NCBI GenBank assembly: GCA_031555145.1
Contig: JAVBUR010000123.1
Coordinates: forward strand, 1 to 34,514
Source of the DNA: JAJDIA01 sp031555145
Lineage (GTDB): Bacteria > Bacteroidota > Bacteroidia > Bacteroidales > Tannerellaceae
Direction of reading: 5' to 3'
Length of the DNA: 34,514 nt
The translations under genes and the position numbers were made by a program. The notes beneath the pieces were generated by a model. The model saw nothing but the letters and a program-made list of their open reading frames with translations, had not been told where the DNA came from and ran no database searches. Of this stretch, positions 8,046 to 16,145 are shown piece by piece (position 1 is the stretch's first letter; the number at the start of each line of letters is the position of its first letter).

Positions 8046-11000
8046 TTAAAATGTCAGATTAAATCCGAGTGTATATACAGCCGGCATAGGATAGGTTCCA
8101 CCATCGATACCGAATGAGAGTCCGGAACCACCGATTTCAGGAGTATAACCTGAACTCTTGCTCCAGGTCTTCAGGTTCTGAATGTTTGCATAGAGGCGAA
8201 GCGACTTCATGCGGAGCGCCTTCAGGGTATTCGCGTCGAAGGTATAGCCTACCTGTACGTTACGGATGCGGAAAAAGCTACCGTCTTCCACGAAATAGCT
8301 GGAGTTCATTGCGTTCACAGCGTGCGATGGATCCAGGATCGGTTCCCAGTTAGAGGTGCCTTCGCCATTCCAACGGTCCATACGTTTGGTGAGGTAGTTC
8401 AACTGTGCATAGGTGGAGTTATCCCAGGTACGGAAGATTTCATTGCCATACACACCCATCATGTCGATACCCAGGTCGAAGCCTTTATAGCCCAGGTTGA
8501 TATTGAAACCATAGGTAAAGTCGGGAGTCGGGTTACCGATCATGGTACGGTCGGCATCCGTGATCTTACCATCACCGTTGATATCAGCAAATATCAGGTC
8601 ACCGGGAGATACGCCAGCCAATGTATTGGTCGGAGATTGTTTGATATGTTCCTTATTCTGATATACGCCAGCCACTTTGTAGCCATAGAAATAGGCAATC
8701 GGATAACCGGCCACCGTACGGGATACGCCTTCATAGACGGCATCCGTGGCATCACGTCCCAACGAAAGCACTTCGTTGTCGATCGTTGTCAGGTTAGCAC
8801 CCAATGAATAGGTAAAGCCTGTTTCGCCAATCTTGTCAGACCAGCTACCGGATAATTCAAGACCGCGGTTCTGGATCTCGCCCAGGTTTTCGAGTGAGTT
8901 CTGTGCACCGGTACGTGAAGACAATGATACGATCATATCTTTCGTTACCTTATTATAATATACCGGTTCAATTCGCAAGCGGTTGTTCAAGAGGTTCATT
9001 TCGAAGCCAACTTCCCAAGCGTAGGTTTTTTCCCAACCCAGGTCCTGTACTAAATACTGGTAGGTGTAGCCCGGCACAATGTTATCACCGAAAACAGCGC
9101 TACCCGAGCTGTCTAACTTGGGGTAAGAAGGATAGGAGATCACTTTTCCGTCTTTATCTTTACCCGTATTCTGTGAGCCCAGTACACCCCATGATCCTTT
9201 TACTTTCAGGTAATCAATCACGGTCTGGTCCTTCATGAAACCTTCTTCCGTTACTACCCAACCGGCACCGAACGAATAGAAGTTATCCCAGGTATTGCCT
9301 ACACCGTAGAATACGGAAGAACCGTCGCGACGATAGGATGCATTCAAGAGATACTTATTCTGATAACCGTACAAACCACGTACCAGATACGACATGAGGA
9401 AGCGGTTATATTGTTCGCCACCGTTGGTCATCGCCTTGTTTGACAAGGAAGTGATCCACCATTTGTCAGGATTGTCGTTCGGGATAGAGAAGATAATATC
9501 TGCGTAATTCTGGCTGCGACCTGCATCGATCTTTGAATACGAGGTATAGTTGGAGGTGATACCGGCGGTCGCCGTCAGCGAGTGGTCGCCAAACTGGTTG
9601 GTATACGTCAGGATATAGTCCTGCTGGAAAGCCAACCGGGTCAGTTTGAACTGATCAATCGTTTCTTTATCGTTCAGACGGCTTTGACCGGGGACGTATG
9701 GATCGTATACCCAAATGATCGGACTGTATTTTCTGGATTCTTCCGACCCAAAGTCGAATGAAAGAGTAGCCTTGAAATTGAAATGTTTCAGGAAGTCTAC
9801 CTCACCATATACATTACCGGCAGCGCGATAGTTGACAGCCTTGTTATGGTCGCCTCTGATCTCGGTGTCAATCAGCGGGTTCCACACCTGGGCGTTCTGG
9901 AACGAAGGCAGGTTGGACAATAAGCCGGTGGTAGCTTCGTGCGTCGGAGCAATCGGAGCAGCTTTGATCATACCACCCACGCTCTTTTCATCGGTAGGAA
10001 GCGTACGTGAACCGTTCATCTGGAATCCGAAACGGATGTCTTTCGTTACATTATAGTCGCTGCTCAGGTTCAACGTCAGTTTCTTAAACATTTCCGTTTT
10101 GATGGAACCTTCTTCCGTCATATAGCCGAGGCCCAGATAGAACTTGTTCTTTTCCGTAGCACCGGTAATACTTACGTTGCTATTGGTCACAAAACCTGTC
10201 TGGAACATTTCGTCCTGCCAGTCGGTATCAGCATTCCAATACGAATAGTCGAACGGATTGGCTTTCTGGTTCTTCAACTGTTCGTTATACAGTTCCTTGA
10301 ATTGGGCGGCATTGGTCAGGTCGATACGGTCGTTGATATTCTTCCAACCCATCGAAGAGTTGATATTCACCAATGTTTGTCCTTCTTTCGCTTTTTTGGT
10401 AGAGATAATGATCACACCGTTCGCACCTCGTACCCCGAAGATAGCCAACGAAGACGGGTCTTTCAAAATCTCCATCGACTCGATATCGGCGGGGTTCAGG
10501 TAGTTGATATTGTCTGAAAACAGACCGTCAACGATGTAAAGCGGTGCATAACCGTTGATAGAGTTTGTACCACGGATACGGATTTCCGGATCCTGTCCGG
10601 CACGACCGGTATTCACCACTTGTACACCGGCTACCTTACCCTGGATAGAGGCCAAAGGGTTGGACGACGGTTTGTTGGCAATTTCGTCCGCTTTTACACT
10701 GACGATTGAACCGGTCAAGTCGCGTTTCTTAGCCGAACCATAACCGATAACCACTGTTTCTGCCAACAGATGCGAATCTTCGGCCAACGTTACATTAATA
10801 ACTGACTGGTTGCCCACCTGTACATTCTTGGTGGTCATACCAATAAAAGAGAACTCAAGTACATCATTCGCACTGACTTCGATTGAATACTTCCCATCGT
10901 AATCCGCTACGGTTCCGATAGTGGAATTCAACACGCGAATAGCTGCACCGGGTAAAGACATACCGGTTTCATCAGATACTGTACCTGAGATTTGCCGTTT

Positions 11001-11096
11001 CTGTGCCCATCCTTGCACACTGCAAAGCAGAAGCAAGAGGCAAACAGTAATCACACGAGATTGAATGGATAATAGTTTCCGTCTGTAATTTCTCAT
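8046..11096 (-). CDS. SusC/RagA-family TonB-dependent outer-membrane transporter
   Basis: This TonB-dependent porin imports oligosaccharides into the periplasm together with SusD. I start at the ATG at 11096 (1016 residues) because MRNYRRKLL opens a good signal peptide ending near GWAQ (about 29-32); 15 further upstream codons are open but not signal-like. In order it has a carboxypeptidase-D-regulatory-like domain (about 34-115, KRQISGTVSDETGMSLPGA), a plug (about 118-235, ETVVIGYGSAKKRDLTG, IRIRGTNSINGYAPLYIVDG, the SusC-typical ILKDPSSLAIFGVRGANGVI) and a beta-barrel ending in an aromatic C-terminus (YTLGFNLTF). It lacks an N-terminal STN extension, so direct signalling to an anti-sigma factor through STN is unlikely. 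It is the first gene of the locus and is preceded by a consensus promoter at 11227-11258. Confidence 0.96.
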   Translation of the reverse strand: MRNYRRKLLSIQSRVITVCLLLLLCSVQGWAQKRQISGTVSDETGMSLPGAAIRVLNSTIGTVADYDGKYSIEVSANDVLEFSFIGMTTKNVQVGNQSVINVTLAEDSHLLAETVVIGYGSAKKRDLTGSIVSVKADEIANKPSSNPLASIQGKVAGVQVVNTGRAGQDPEIRIRGTNSINGYAPLYIVDGLFSDNINYLNPADIESMEILKDPSSLAIFGVRGANGVIIISTKKAKEGQTLVNINSSMGWKNINDRIDLTNAAQFKELYNEQLKNQKANPFDYSYWNADTDWQDEMFQTGFVTNSNVSITGATEKNKFYLGLGYMTEEGSIKTEMFKKLTLNLSSDYNVTKDIRFGFQMNGSRTLPTDEKSVGGMIKAAPIAPTHEATTGLLSNLPSFQNAQVWNPLIDTEIRGDHNKAVNYRAAGNVYGEVDFLKHFNFKATLSFDFGSEESRKYSPIIWVYDPYVPGQSRLNDKETIDQFKLTRLAFQQDYILTYTNQFGDHSLTATAGITSNYTSYSKIDAGRSQNYADIIFSIPNDNPDKWWITSLSNKAMTNGGEQYNRFLMSYLVRGLYGYQNKYLLNASYRRDGSSVFYGVGNTWDNFYSFGAGWVVTEEGFMKDQTVIDYLKVKGSWGVLGSQNTGKDKDGKVISYPSYPKLDSSGSAVFGDNIVPGYTYQYLVQDLGWEKTYAWEVGFEMNLLNNRLRIEPVYYNKVTKDMIVSLSSRTGAQNSLENLGEIQNRGLELSGSWSDKIGETGFTYSLGANLTTIDNEVLSLGRDATDAVYEGVSRTVAGYPIAYFYGYKVAGVYQNKEHIKQSPTNTLAGVSPGDLIFADINGDGKITDADRTMIGNPTPDFTYGFNINLGYKGFDLGIDMMGVYGNEIFRTWDNSTYAQLNYLTKRMDRWNGEGTSNWEPILDPSHAVNAMNSSYFVEDGSFFRIRNVQVGYTFDANTLKALRMKSLRLYANIQNLKTWSKSSGYTPEIGGSGLSFGIDGGTYPMPAVYTLGFNLTF

Positions 11097-11226
11097 AATA
11101 CTACATTTTTGATGTGTTTTATAGTTCAACAAGTTTAACATATTATATTATAACGATCCTTAAACAAAGCGGGATACTGGAGGCATAAGTCAACCCAGAA
11201 ACAATTTCGGTAACAAATTTTCACAT

Positions 11227-11258
11227 CAAATATAGAGAGCGCCCTTCTGTTCGTCAAA
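11227..11258 (-). promoter_or_regulatory. Bacteroidota primary-sigma promoter for the susC operon
   Basis: On the minus strand a TTTG (-33 box, 11258-11255) is followed after exactly 20 nt by TATATTTG (-7 box, 11234-11227). This fits the TTTG/N19-21/TAnnTTTG consensus in both boxes. It leaves an untranslated leader of about 120-130 nt before the susC ATG at 11096. A second TATATTTG lies at 11371-11364 but has no matching -33 box. Confidence 0.75.
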
Positions 11259-11521
11259 TAATATGGCTCATTACAAATACATCGCCCCGCACTTTTAACA
11301 AAAGCGTACCTCACTTTTACTACTCAAATAACCACATAAATCTGATGATCAGTCACTTAACAACAAATATAGTATTCCCTGATTACCCCTGTTGATCCTC
11401 ATGGGAAGTGGACACAAAGTGGATATTGTGAAGTTCTGTGAAGCCTATTTCCTACCGATAAGCAGCGATAAAGGTAACTTAGCCAGTTTCAGACCCAACG
11501 AGCGGTGAAGTCGAGACGTAG
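11259..11521. other. Gene-free interval upstream of the susC promoter
   Basis: I see no supportable ORF, RNA gene or clear operator here. The only items are the isolated TATATTTG on the minus strand at 11371-11364 and short degenerate direct repeats (AAGTGGA twice near 11405-11420). A stretch just before the repeat element (AGTTTCAGACCCAAC, from about 11486) resembles the element's own first bases (AGTTTCAAACCCAAC). Confidence 0.5.
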
Positions 11522-12078
11522 TTTCAAACCCAACCAGACTTGAAAGTAATGGGTGTTCGCCACGACGATGAATGCCCGGTCACGGGCATCGTGTTCGTAG
11601 CCGTGGGTGCTGGCGAAGCCGAGCCCACGGTCAATTAGAATAACAACAATTATCATGCGCCGCGTCAGCGGTGGCGGCCTACAAACACGGCACCGCTGAC
11701 GCGGCGCATAAAACACAATCCAATTACATGTCCGTGGGCTTGCACCCACGGCTACCAACACGATACCGCTGACGCGGTATTCACCCACACAAAAATGTTC
11801 AAATACTGGAAAATCTGAAGATCGCCCAGCTCTTATTACAACCCCAACTTAAAACAAAAAATACAATAACCCTAAATCCGGGGAAACCCAAAACATATAC
11901 TCCACAGCATCATAAACAGCTGAATCACATGCTCTTAATGTCATTTTACATCCCGTATATCACTTGCCTTCGTGTTGCCTATACTATGCCTATACTATGC
12001 CTTCGCGTCTTTTACCTCTTTTCAACACCCCAAAACACCCTTTCCCTCTTTCTGAAAATAACAATAACCCTGTGCCTC
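11522..12078 (+). repeat. 557-bp intergenic repeat element, copy 1 (five-hairpin element)
   Basis: This block matches the reverse complement of 33932-34488 over 557 bp. My by-eye alignment gives about 44 mismatches and no gaps, roughly 92% identity. The first half contains five stem-loops: 11572-11589 (ATGCCCG arms), 11601-11630 (CCGTGGG arms), 11655-11709 (19-bp perfect arms, 17-nt loop), 11732-11751 (CCGTGGG arms) and 11763-11780 (ATACCGC arms). The second half is AT-rich without strong dyads and includes an 11-bp tandem (TATACTATGCC twice, near 11982-12003). There are no obvious terminal inverted repeats or target duplications. It looks like a non-autonomous REP/BIME- or MITE-like element; family unknown. 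Open frames across it are by-products of the palindromes. Confidence 0.9.
11655..11709. repeat. 19-bp perfect inverted repeat in element copy 1
   Basis: The left arm is ATGCGCCGCGTCAGCGGTG (11655-11673), the loop is 17 nt (11674-11690), and the right arm is its exact reverse complement (11691-11709). In copy 2 both arms are unchanged (34337-34355 and 34301-34319), while three of the 17 loop bases differ. That pattern favours selection on, or correction of, the folded structure. Confidence 0.9.
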
Positions 12079-12170
12079 GGATTCAACCGCTTTCAATTCC
12101 GGCCAAAATGGAAGATGAACAGTTGTATTGTTACTGTGCAAATACGACATGGATGACCTGAAACCGAACA

Positions 12171-12192
12171 AAGTGTTCGATAGTGAACACTT
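12171..12192. promoter_or_regulatory. Dyad, candidate upstream activating site for a sigma-54 activator
   Basis: A perfect inverted repeat, AAGTGTTC - GATAGT - GAACACTT, is centred near 12181, about 80 bp before the predicted sigma-54 transcription start (about 12260). This is the usual position for an enhancer-binding protein dimer site. It lies outside the 557-bp repeat element. The cognate regulator is not in the window. Confidence 0.6.
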
Positions 12193-12233
12193 GGAGAAGG
12201 CTGTTGTATGCACATTATCAGCACTTTAGTTTT

Positions 12234-12250
12234 TTGGCACAGGGTTTGCT
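12234..12250 (+). promoter_or_regulatory. Sigma-54 (RpoN) -24/-12 promoter of the export operon
   Basis: The sequence TTGGCAC-AGGGT-TTGCT fits the sigma-54 consensus TGGCAC-N5-TTGCW exactly, with GG at 12236-12237 and GC at 12248-12249. Transcription should begin near 12260, giving a leader of about 22 nt before the ATG at 12283. Because the promoter falls inside the longer open frame that begins at 12208, it also decides the start of the adaptor gene. Confidence 0.85.
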
Positions 12251-12282
12251 TTTTAGTAGGCAGAAACAAACACAACAAGCAT

Positions 12283-13530
12283 ATGGACAGAGAGATTTCA
12301 AAAGAAGTGCGTCAGAAAGAGTCGCGGAAACAAATTATGAAAGTAGGGGCAGGCGTTGGTACGGCCATCGTCCTGATCGTACTTATTATTTCATTGTTGC
12401 AAACGAGTCTGAACCGGAAAGACCTTCAGATTTCTACCGTCGATGTGGGCGTGATTGAAGTATCGGTCAGCGCTTCGGGCAAGGTGGTTCCGGCTTTTGA
12501 AGAGATTATTACCTCGCCGATCAATTCGCGCATCGTAGAGATCTATAAGAAAGGCGGCGACTCGGTGGATGTCGGTACCCCGATCCTGAAACTCGACCTC
12601 CAGACAGCAGAAACAGACTATAACAAACTGCTCGACGAAGAACAAATGAAGCGACTCCAACTCGAACAACTCCGCGTATCGAACCGCGGCAAGCTGTCGG
12701 AAATGGAGATGCAACTCAAAGTATCCCGCATGACCCTCAACCGCAAGGAAGTGGAACTGCGCAACGAACGCTACCTCGAAAGTTTGGGTGCCGGTACGGC
12801 TGATAAGGTACGTCAGGCTGAACTCGACTACAACGTCAGTACCCTCAAACTCGACGAAGACGAACAGAAATACATCAACGAGAAAGCCCTTGTCGATGCC
12901 GAACTAAAGGTGAAAGAACTCGAAGTCAGCATTTTCCGCAAAGGACTGGCCGAGATGAAGCGCACGCTGGAAGACGCCCAGATCCGTTCACCCCGTAAAG
13001 CGATCCTGACGTATGTGAATAATGAGATCGGCGCCCAGGTGTCGCAAGGGAACCGGGTAGCCATCGTCTCCGACCTGTCGCACTTCAAGATCGAAGGCGA
13101 GATAGCCGATACCTATGGCGACCGTATCGCAGCCGGCAGCCGTGCCGTGGTGAAGATCGGCAGCGACAAACTCGACGGCGTGGTAAGCGACGTAACACCT
13201 CTGTCGAAGAACGGCGTGATCTCCTTCTCCGTGCAGTTGAACGAAGACAACCACCGTCGCCTCCGTTCCGGCCTCAAGACCGATGTGTATGTCATGAATG
13301 CCGTGAAAGACGACGTGATGCGCATCGCCAACGCTTCTTACTATATGGGTAAAGGCGAATATGAACTCTTTGTGCTGAACGGCGACCAATTACTCAAACG
13401 CAAAGTGCAACTGGGCGACAGCAACTTCGAATACGTGGAAGTAACCGGCGGGTTGCAGGCCGGCGATCAGGTAGTCGTATCCGACATGAGCAGCTACAAA
13501 GACAAAAACAAACTGAAGATAAGCGAATAA
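12283..13530 (+). CDS. HlyD/MacA-family periplasmic adaptor (membrane fusion protein)
   Basis: This 415-residue adaptor should link inner-membrane ABC permeases to an outer-membrane channel. I start at the ATG at 12283 (MDREISKEVRQ) because the sigma-54 promoter at 12234-12250 lies inside the longer frame from 12208. A basic N-terminus is followed by one transmembrane helix (about 21-40) and a first lipoyl/barrel-sandwich half (SASGKVVPAFEEIITSPINSRI then VDVGTPILKLD). A charged alpha-helical hairpin of about 100 residues (about 85-200) precedes the second lipoyl half (AQIRSPRKAILTYV), a beta-barrel (SDLSHFKIEGEIADTYGDRI) and a membrane-proximal domain (YVEVTGGLQAGDQVVVSDMSSYKDK). This is the MacA-like layout of HlyD_D23-type adaptors. 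It leads the operon, with permease genes starting 21 nt downstream. Confidence 0.92.
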   Translation: MDREISKEVRQKESRKQIMKVGAGVGTAIVLIVLIISLLQTSLNRKDLQISTVDVGVIEVSVSASGKVVPAFEEIITSPINSRIVEIYKKGGDSVDVGTPILKLDLQTAETDYNKLLDEEQMKRLQLEQLRVSNRGKLSEMEMQLKVSRMTLNRKEVELRNERYLESLGAGTADKVRQAELDYNVSTLKLDEDEQKYINEKALVDAELKVKELEVSIFRKGLAEMKRTLEDAQIRSPRKAILTYVNNEIGAQVSQGNRVAIVSDLSHFKIEGEIADTYGDRIAAGSRAVVKIGSDKLDGVVSDVTPLSKNGVISFSVQLNEDNHRRLRSGLKTDVYVMNAVKDDVMRIANASYYMGKGEYELFVLNGDQLLKRKVQLGDSNFEYVEVTGGLQAGDQVVVSDMSSYKDKNKLKISE

Positions 13531-13551
13531 TAACTATTCATTCTTAGACTT

Positions 13552-14805
13552 ATGTTGAAGCAATACATACAAATGGCTCTCCAGATGCTACGAGAGAACC
13601 CGCTCGTCAGCACCATCTCTATTCTCGGAACGGCGCTTTCCATTGCAATGATTATGATTGCGGTGTTGGTCATCCAGGTGCAATTAGTCAGCTTCCGCCC
13701 GGAGAGTTTCCGTGGCTCGATGCTCTATGTCATAGCAACCGAAGTAGTAAAAAAAGACCAGTCCAACCGGAACCGCGGCAAGATGGGCCATCAGGTGGTG
13801 AAAGAGTATTTCTATGCCCTGAAGACTCCTAAAGCCGTATCGGCACTGGCCAATGAGACACGCCCCATCTCTCTTCCGGGTCAACGGCTGTATAAGGAAT
13901 ATCGCATCATATATACTGATGCGGCGTTCTGGACGGTCACTGATTTCCAGTTCCTGGCCGGCAAACCATTTACAGAGGCCGACTTCCAGTCGGGCATACG
14001 TACGGCTGTTATCACCGAACCGTTAGCCCGGCAGTTGTTTGGTACGATTGATGTGGTGGGTAAAGAAATCATCATCGATTTTCTGGAACATACCATCTGC
14101 GGAGTAGTACCTAAAGTAAGCCGTCAGGCGAATATGGCTTACGCCGACCTTTGGATACCCTATACGGCGAACGAGATGTTAATGAGCGCCCGCAGTGCAA
14201 AAGCCGGTAGTTTCGATATCGCCATGTTGGCCAACGATAAGAATGACTTCCAAGCCATTCGCGATGAGTTGGAACGTCGCCGGAAGCAATTGAATGAGAA
14301 CGACCCGGAGGTAGACGTCGCTTTCCTGTACGGCCCGCATACACAGGTGGATCTTGCCATGGGGGCAAATGGATACAATCCGGTGACACCGAAAGACTTC
14401 TGGCGGGAAAAGGGATTACTCCTGCTGTTCCTGCTGCTGGTACCGGCATTGAACCTGACCGGCGTGATGCAATCGTCTATCCAACGACGCCGGAGCGAGC
14501 TGGGATTACGTAAATCGTTCGGTGCCACACCAGGCATCCTGTGGAAACAGATACTGGGTGAGAACCTGGTGATCTCGCTCATAGGCGGCGTGCTGGGGTT
14601 TGTATTGTCGTTCGGGTTACTCCAACTCTGCAAAGGTTTCCTGTTAGGTACGGATACGATGCTCACGGCCGATATGTTGCTTACCCCCGGAACATTCCTG
14701 ATAGCGCTGGCCTTTGTCCTGTTGCTCAACCTGCTGAGCGCTTCCATACCGGCCTTCCGCATTACCCGCCAACCCATTGTGGATTCCCTGAGAGATGTGG
14801 AGTAA
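13552..14805 (+). CDS. FtsX/MacB-type ABC permease, type A, pair 1
   Basis: This 417-residue permease lacks its own ATPase domain. It has one transmembrane helix near the N-terminus (about 19-43), a MacB-type periplasmic domain (about 45-280; FLAGKPFTEADFQSGIRTAVITEPLARQLFG is typical) and three C-terminal helices (about 283-305, 336-356, 380-402) with the cytoplasmic coupling segment ELGLRKSFGATPGILWKQIL between the first two. The N-terminal pattern, Y-x-Q-M-A-L...NPLVSTISILGTALSIAMIMI, recurs in the genes at 16861 and 19438; I call these type A. It is followed 33 nt later by a type B permease, so the two may form a heterodimer driven by the ATPase at 16146-16811. Confidence 0.9.
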   Translation: MLKQYIQMALQMLRENPLVSTISILGTALSIAMIMIAVLVIQVQLVSFRPESFRGSMLYVIATEVVKKDQSNRNRGKMGHQVVKEYFYALKTPKAVSALANETRPISLPGQRLYKEYRIIYTDAAFWTVTDFQFLAGKPFTEADFQSGIRTAVITEPLARQLFGTIDVVGKEIIIDFLEHTICGVVPKVSRQANMAYADLWIPYTANEMLMSARSAKAGSFDIAMLANDKNDFQAIRDELERRRKQLNENDPEVDVAFLYGPHTQVDLAMGANGYNPVTPKDFWREKGLLLLFLLLVPALNLTGVMQSSIQRRRSELGLRKSFGATPGILWKQILGENLVISLIGGVLGFVLSFGLLQLCKGFLLGTDTMLTADMLLTPGTFLIALAFVLLLNLLSASIPAFRITRQPIVDSLRDVE

Positions 14806-14838
14806 ATAGTATTCATCCGTAAATAAACAACGACAGAT

Positions 14839-16101
14839 ATGTGGAAACAGTTAGTGAAAATGATATGGAACCAGCGACGAGCCAACGGTTGGATCTTTGC
14901 CGAACTGCTGGTGGTGATGGGAGTACTTTGGTATATGGTAGATGCCTCGATGATTGCCTGGCGTACGTATCACCTGCCGTTAGGTTTTGATATTGAAAAC
15001 ACCTTCCGCCTGAAACTGGCCGACCTGAACCAACGGGCACCCGGCTTTGTGAACAGCGACGAACGAACCACCAGCGAAGCCGACGACCTGCTTCGCCTGA
15101 TGGACCAGATCCGCATGAGTAATGAAGTGGAAGAGGTCTGCGTCACGTATTTCTCCTGCCCGTATTCCAACGGCGACTCCTGGACTGGTATCGAGCCGGT
15201 CGACGGTGATACGACGGGATTATCCGAACAATCGTTCCAGGTACGCCGTGTGACGCCGGAGTACTTCACCGTCTTCCGGGTAAAGGACAAGAATGGCGAT
15301 CCCATCACTCCGCAACTCGAAACGGCCCGTTCCTCGATTGTCATCTCTGCCGATATGGAAAAGAAATTCTTCGGTACACAGCCTGGCAGCCGACGGAAAG
15401 TGAAGCGGGGGGGCGAGGAAGAAGTACTGGTGTCGGCTGTATCCGAACCCATACGCCCGAACGATTATGAGATAAGTAACCCTTGTTTTTATGATGTGTT
15501 TGTGGGAAACGACTTTACCGACCTGGTGAATACGTTCGGTGCCTCCCGTGCCGAGTTGTGTGTGCGGATGAAGAAGGATATCTCGCCCGACGAAATGAAC
15601 CTGTTCCTGGCTTCGATCAGCGACCGGCTGACAGTGAATAACCTCTATGTCTACGGCTCGAAGAAGTTCGCCCTCCAACGCGAAGATAAGATCCGCCATT
15701 TCGGTGATGAGATTAAAATCCATATGTCGCTGATGGCCTTTATGCTTATCAATGTGTTCTTCGGTATTATCGGTACCTTCTGGCTACGCACGCAATATCG
15801 CCGGGGAGAGATCGGACTTCGTGTTGCCCTGGGATCAAGCCGGCGCGGTTTGTACCGGTTTATGAACAGCGAAGGTATCTGCCTGTTGCTGCTTACGCTA
15901 CCGGTGATCTTCTTCCTGATCGTGAACCTCGCATTTATGGATGTGCTGGAAACAGCCCGTATCCCTTTCTCCATCGGACGATTCCTGATGGTAACAGCCG
16001 GCTCTTACCTGCTGATGGCCGGGATGATCTGCTTCGCCATCTGGTTCCCGGCACGCAAAGCAGCGAATCTGCCTCCGGCAGAAGCCTTAAGGCATGAATA
16101 A
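14839..16101 (+). CDS. FtsX/MacB-type ABC permease, type B, pair 1
   Basis: This 420-residue four-helix permease has no ATPase domain. The N-terminus, MWKQLVKMIWNQRRANGWIFAE, followed by a helix ending in YMVDASM, defines type B, shared with 18160 and 20745. A periplasmic MacB-like region (about 45-285) precedes three C-terminal helices (about 295-315, 345-370, 385-408), with the coupling segment RRGEIGLRVALGSSRRGLYRFM. The C-terminus, FPARKAANLPPAEALRHE, is the classical MacB/FtsX ending. The IWNQRRAN stretch before helix 1 is strongly conserved among the three type B proteins and may be a cytoplasmic contact. The substrate is unknown. Confidence 0.9.
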   Translation: MWKQLVKMIWNQRRANGWIFAELLVVMGVLWYMVDASMIAWRTYHLPLGFDIENTFRLKLADLNQRAPGFVNSDERTTSEADDLLRLMDQIRMSNEVEEVCVTYFSCPYSNGDSWTGIEPVDGDTTGLSEQSFQVRRVTPEYFTVFRVKDKNGDPITPQLETARSSIVISADMEKKFFGTQPGSRRKVKRGGEEEVLVSAVSEPIRPNDYEISNPCFYDVFVGNDFTDLVNTFGASRAELCVRMKKDISPDEMNLFLASISDRLTVNNLYVYGSKKFALQREDKIRHFGDEIKIHMSLMAFMLINVFFGIIGTFWLRTQYRRGEIGLRVALGSSRRGLYRFMNSEGICLLLLTLPVIFFLIVNLAFMDVLETARIPFSIGRFLMVTAGSYLLMAGMICFAIWFPARKAANLPPAEALRHE

Positions 16102-16145
16102 AGTAAAAAAATAAACAACAACAATAATAACTAATCATTACAGTC

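Noticed and set aside
11364..11371. Second TATATTTG box upstream of susC
   Set aside because: There is no TTTG-like -33 box at 19-21 nt, so it may be chance in AT-rich DNA.
11572..11780. CRISPR array interpretation of the repeated hairpins
   Set aside because: The repeated units are palindromic pairs of different sequence and unequal spacing, with no regular repeat-spacer pattern and no cas genes.
11489..11788. Open frames inside both repeat copies (for example 11489-11788 minus, 34249-34500 plus and 34192-34470 minus)
   Set aside because: Several frames in both directions are open because the DNA is palindromic. The translated products are low in plausible structure and the frames differ in extent between copies.
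11522..12078. Insertion sequence or remnant with a transposase
   Set aside because: No transposase-like frame, no terminal inverted repeats and no target-site duplication were seen in either copy; a non-autonomous element remains possible.
12208..12282. Longer start for the adaptor gene at 12208
   Set aside because: The sigma-54 promoter at 12234-12250 lies inside this extension, and the extra 25 residues do not resemble an adaptor N-terminus.
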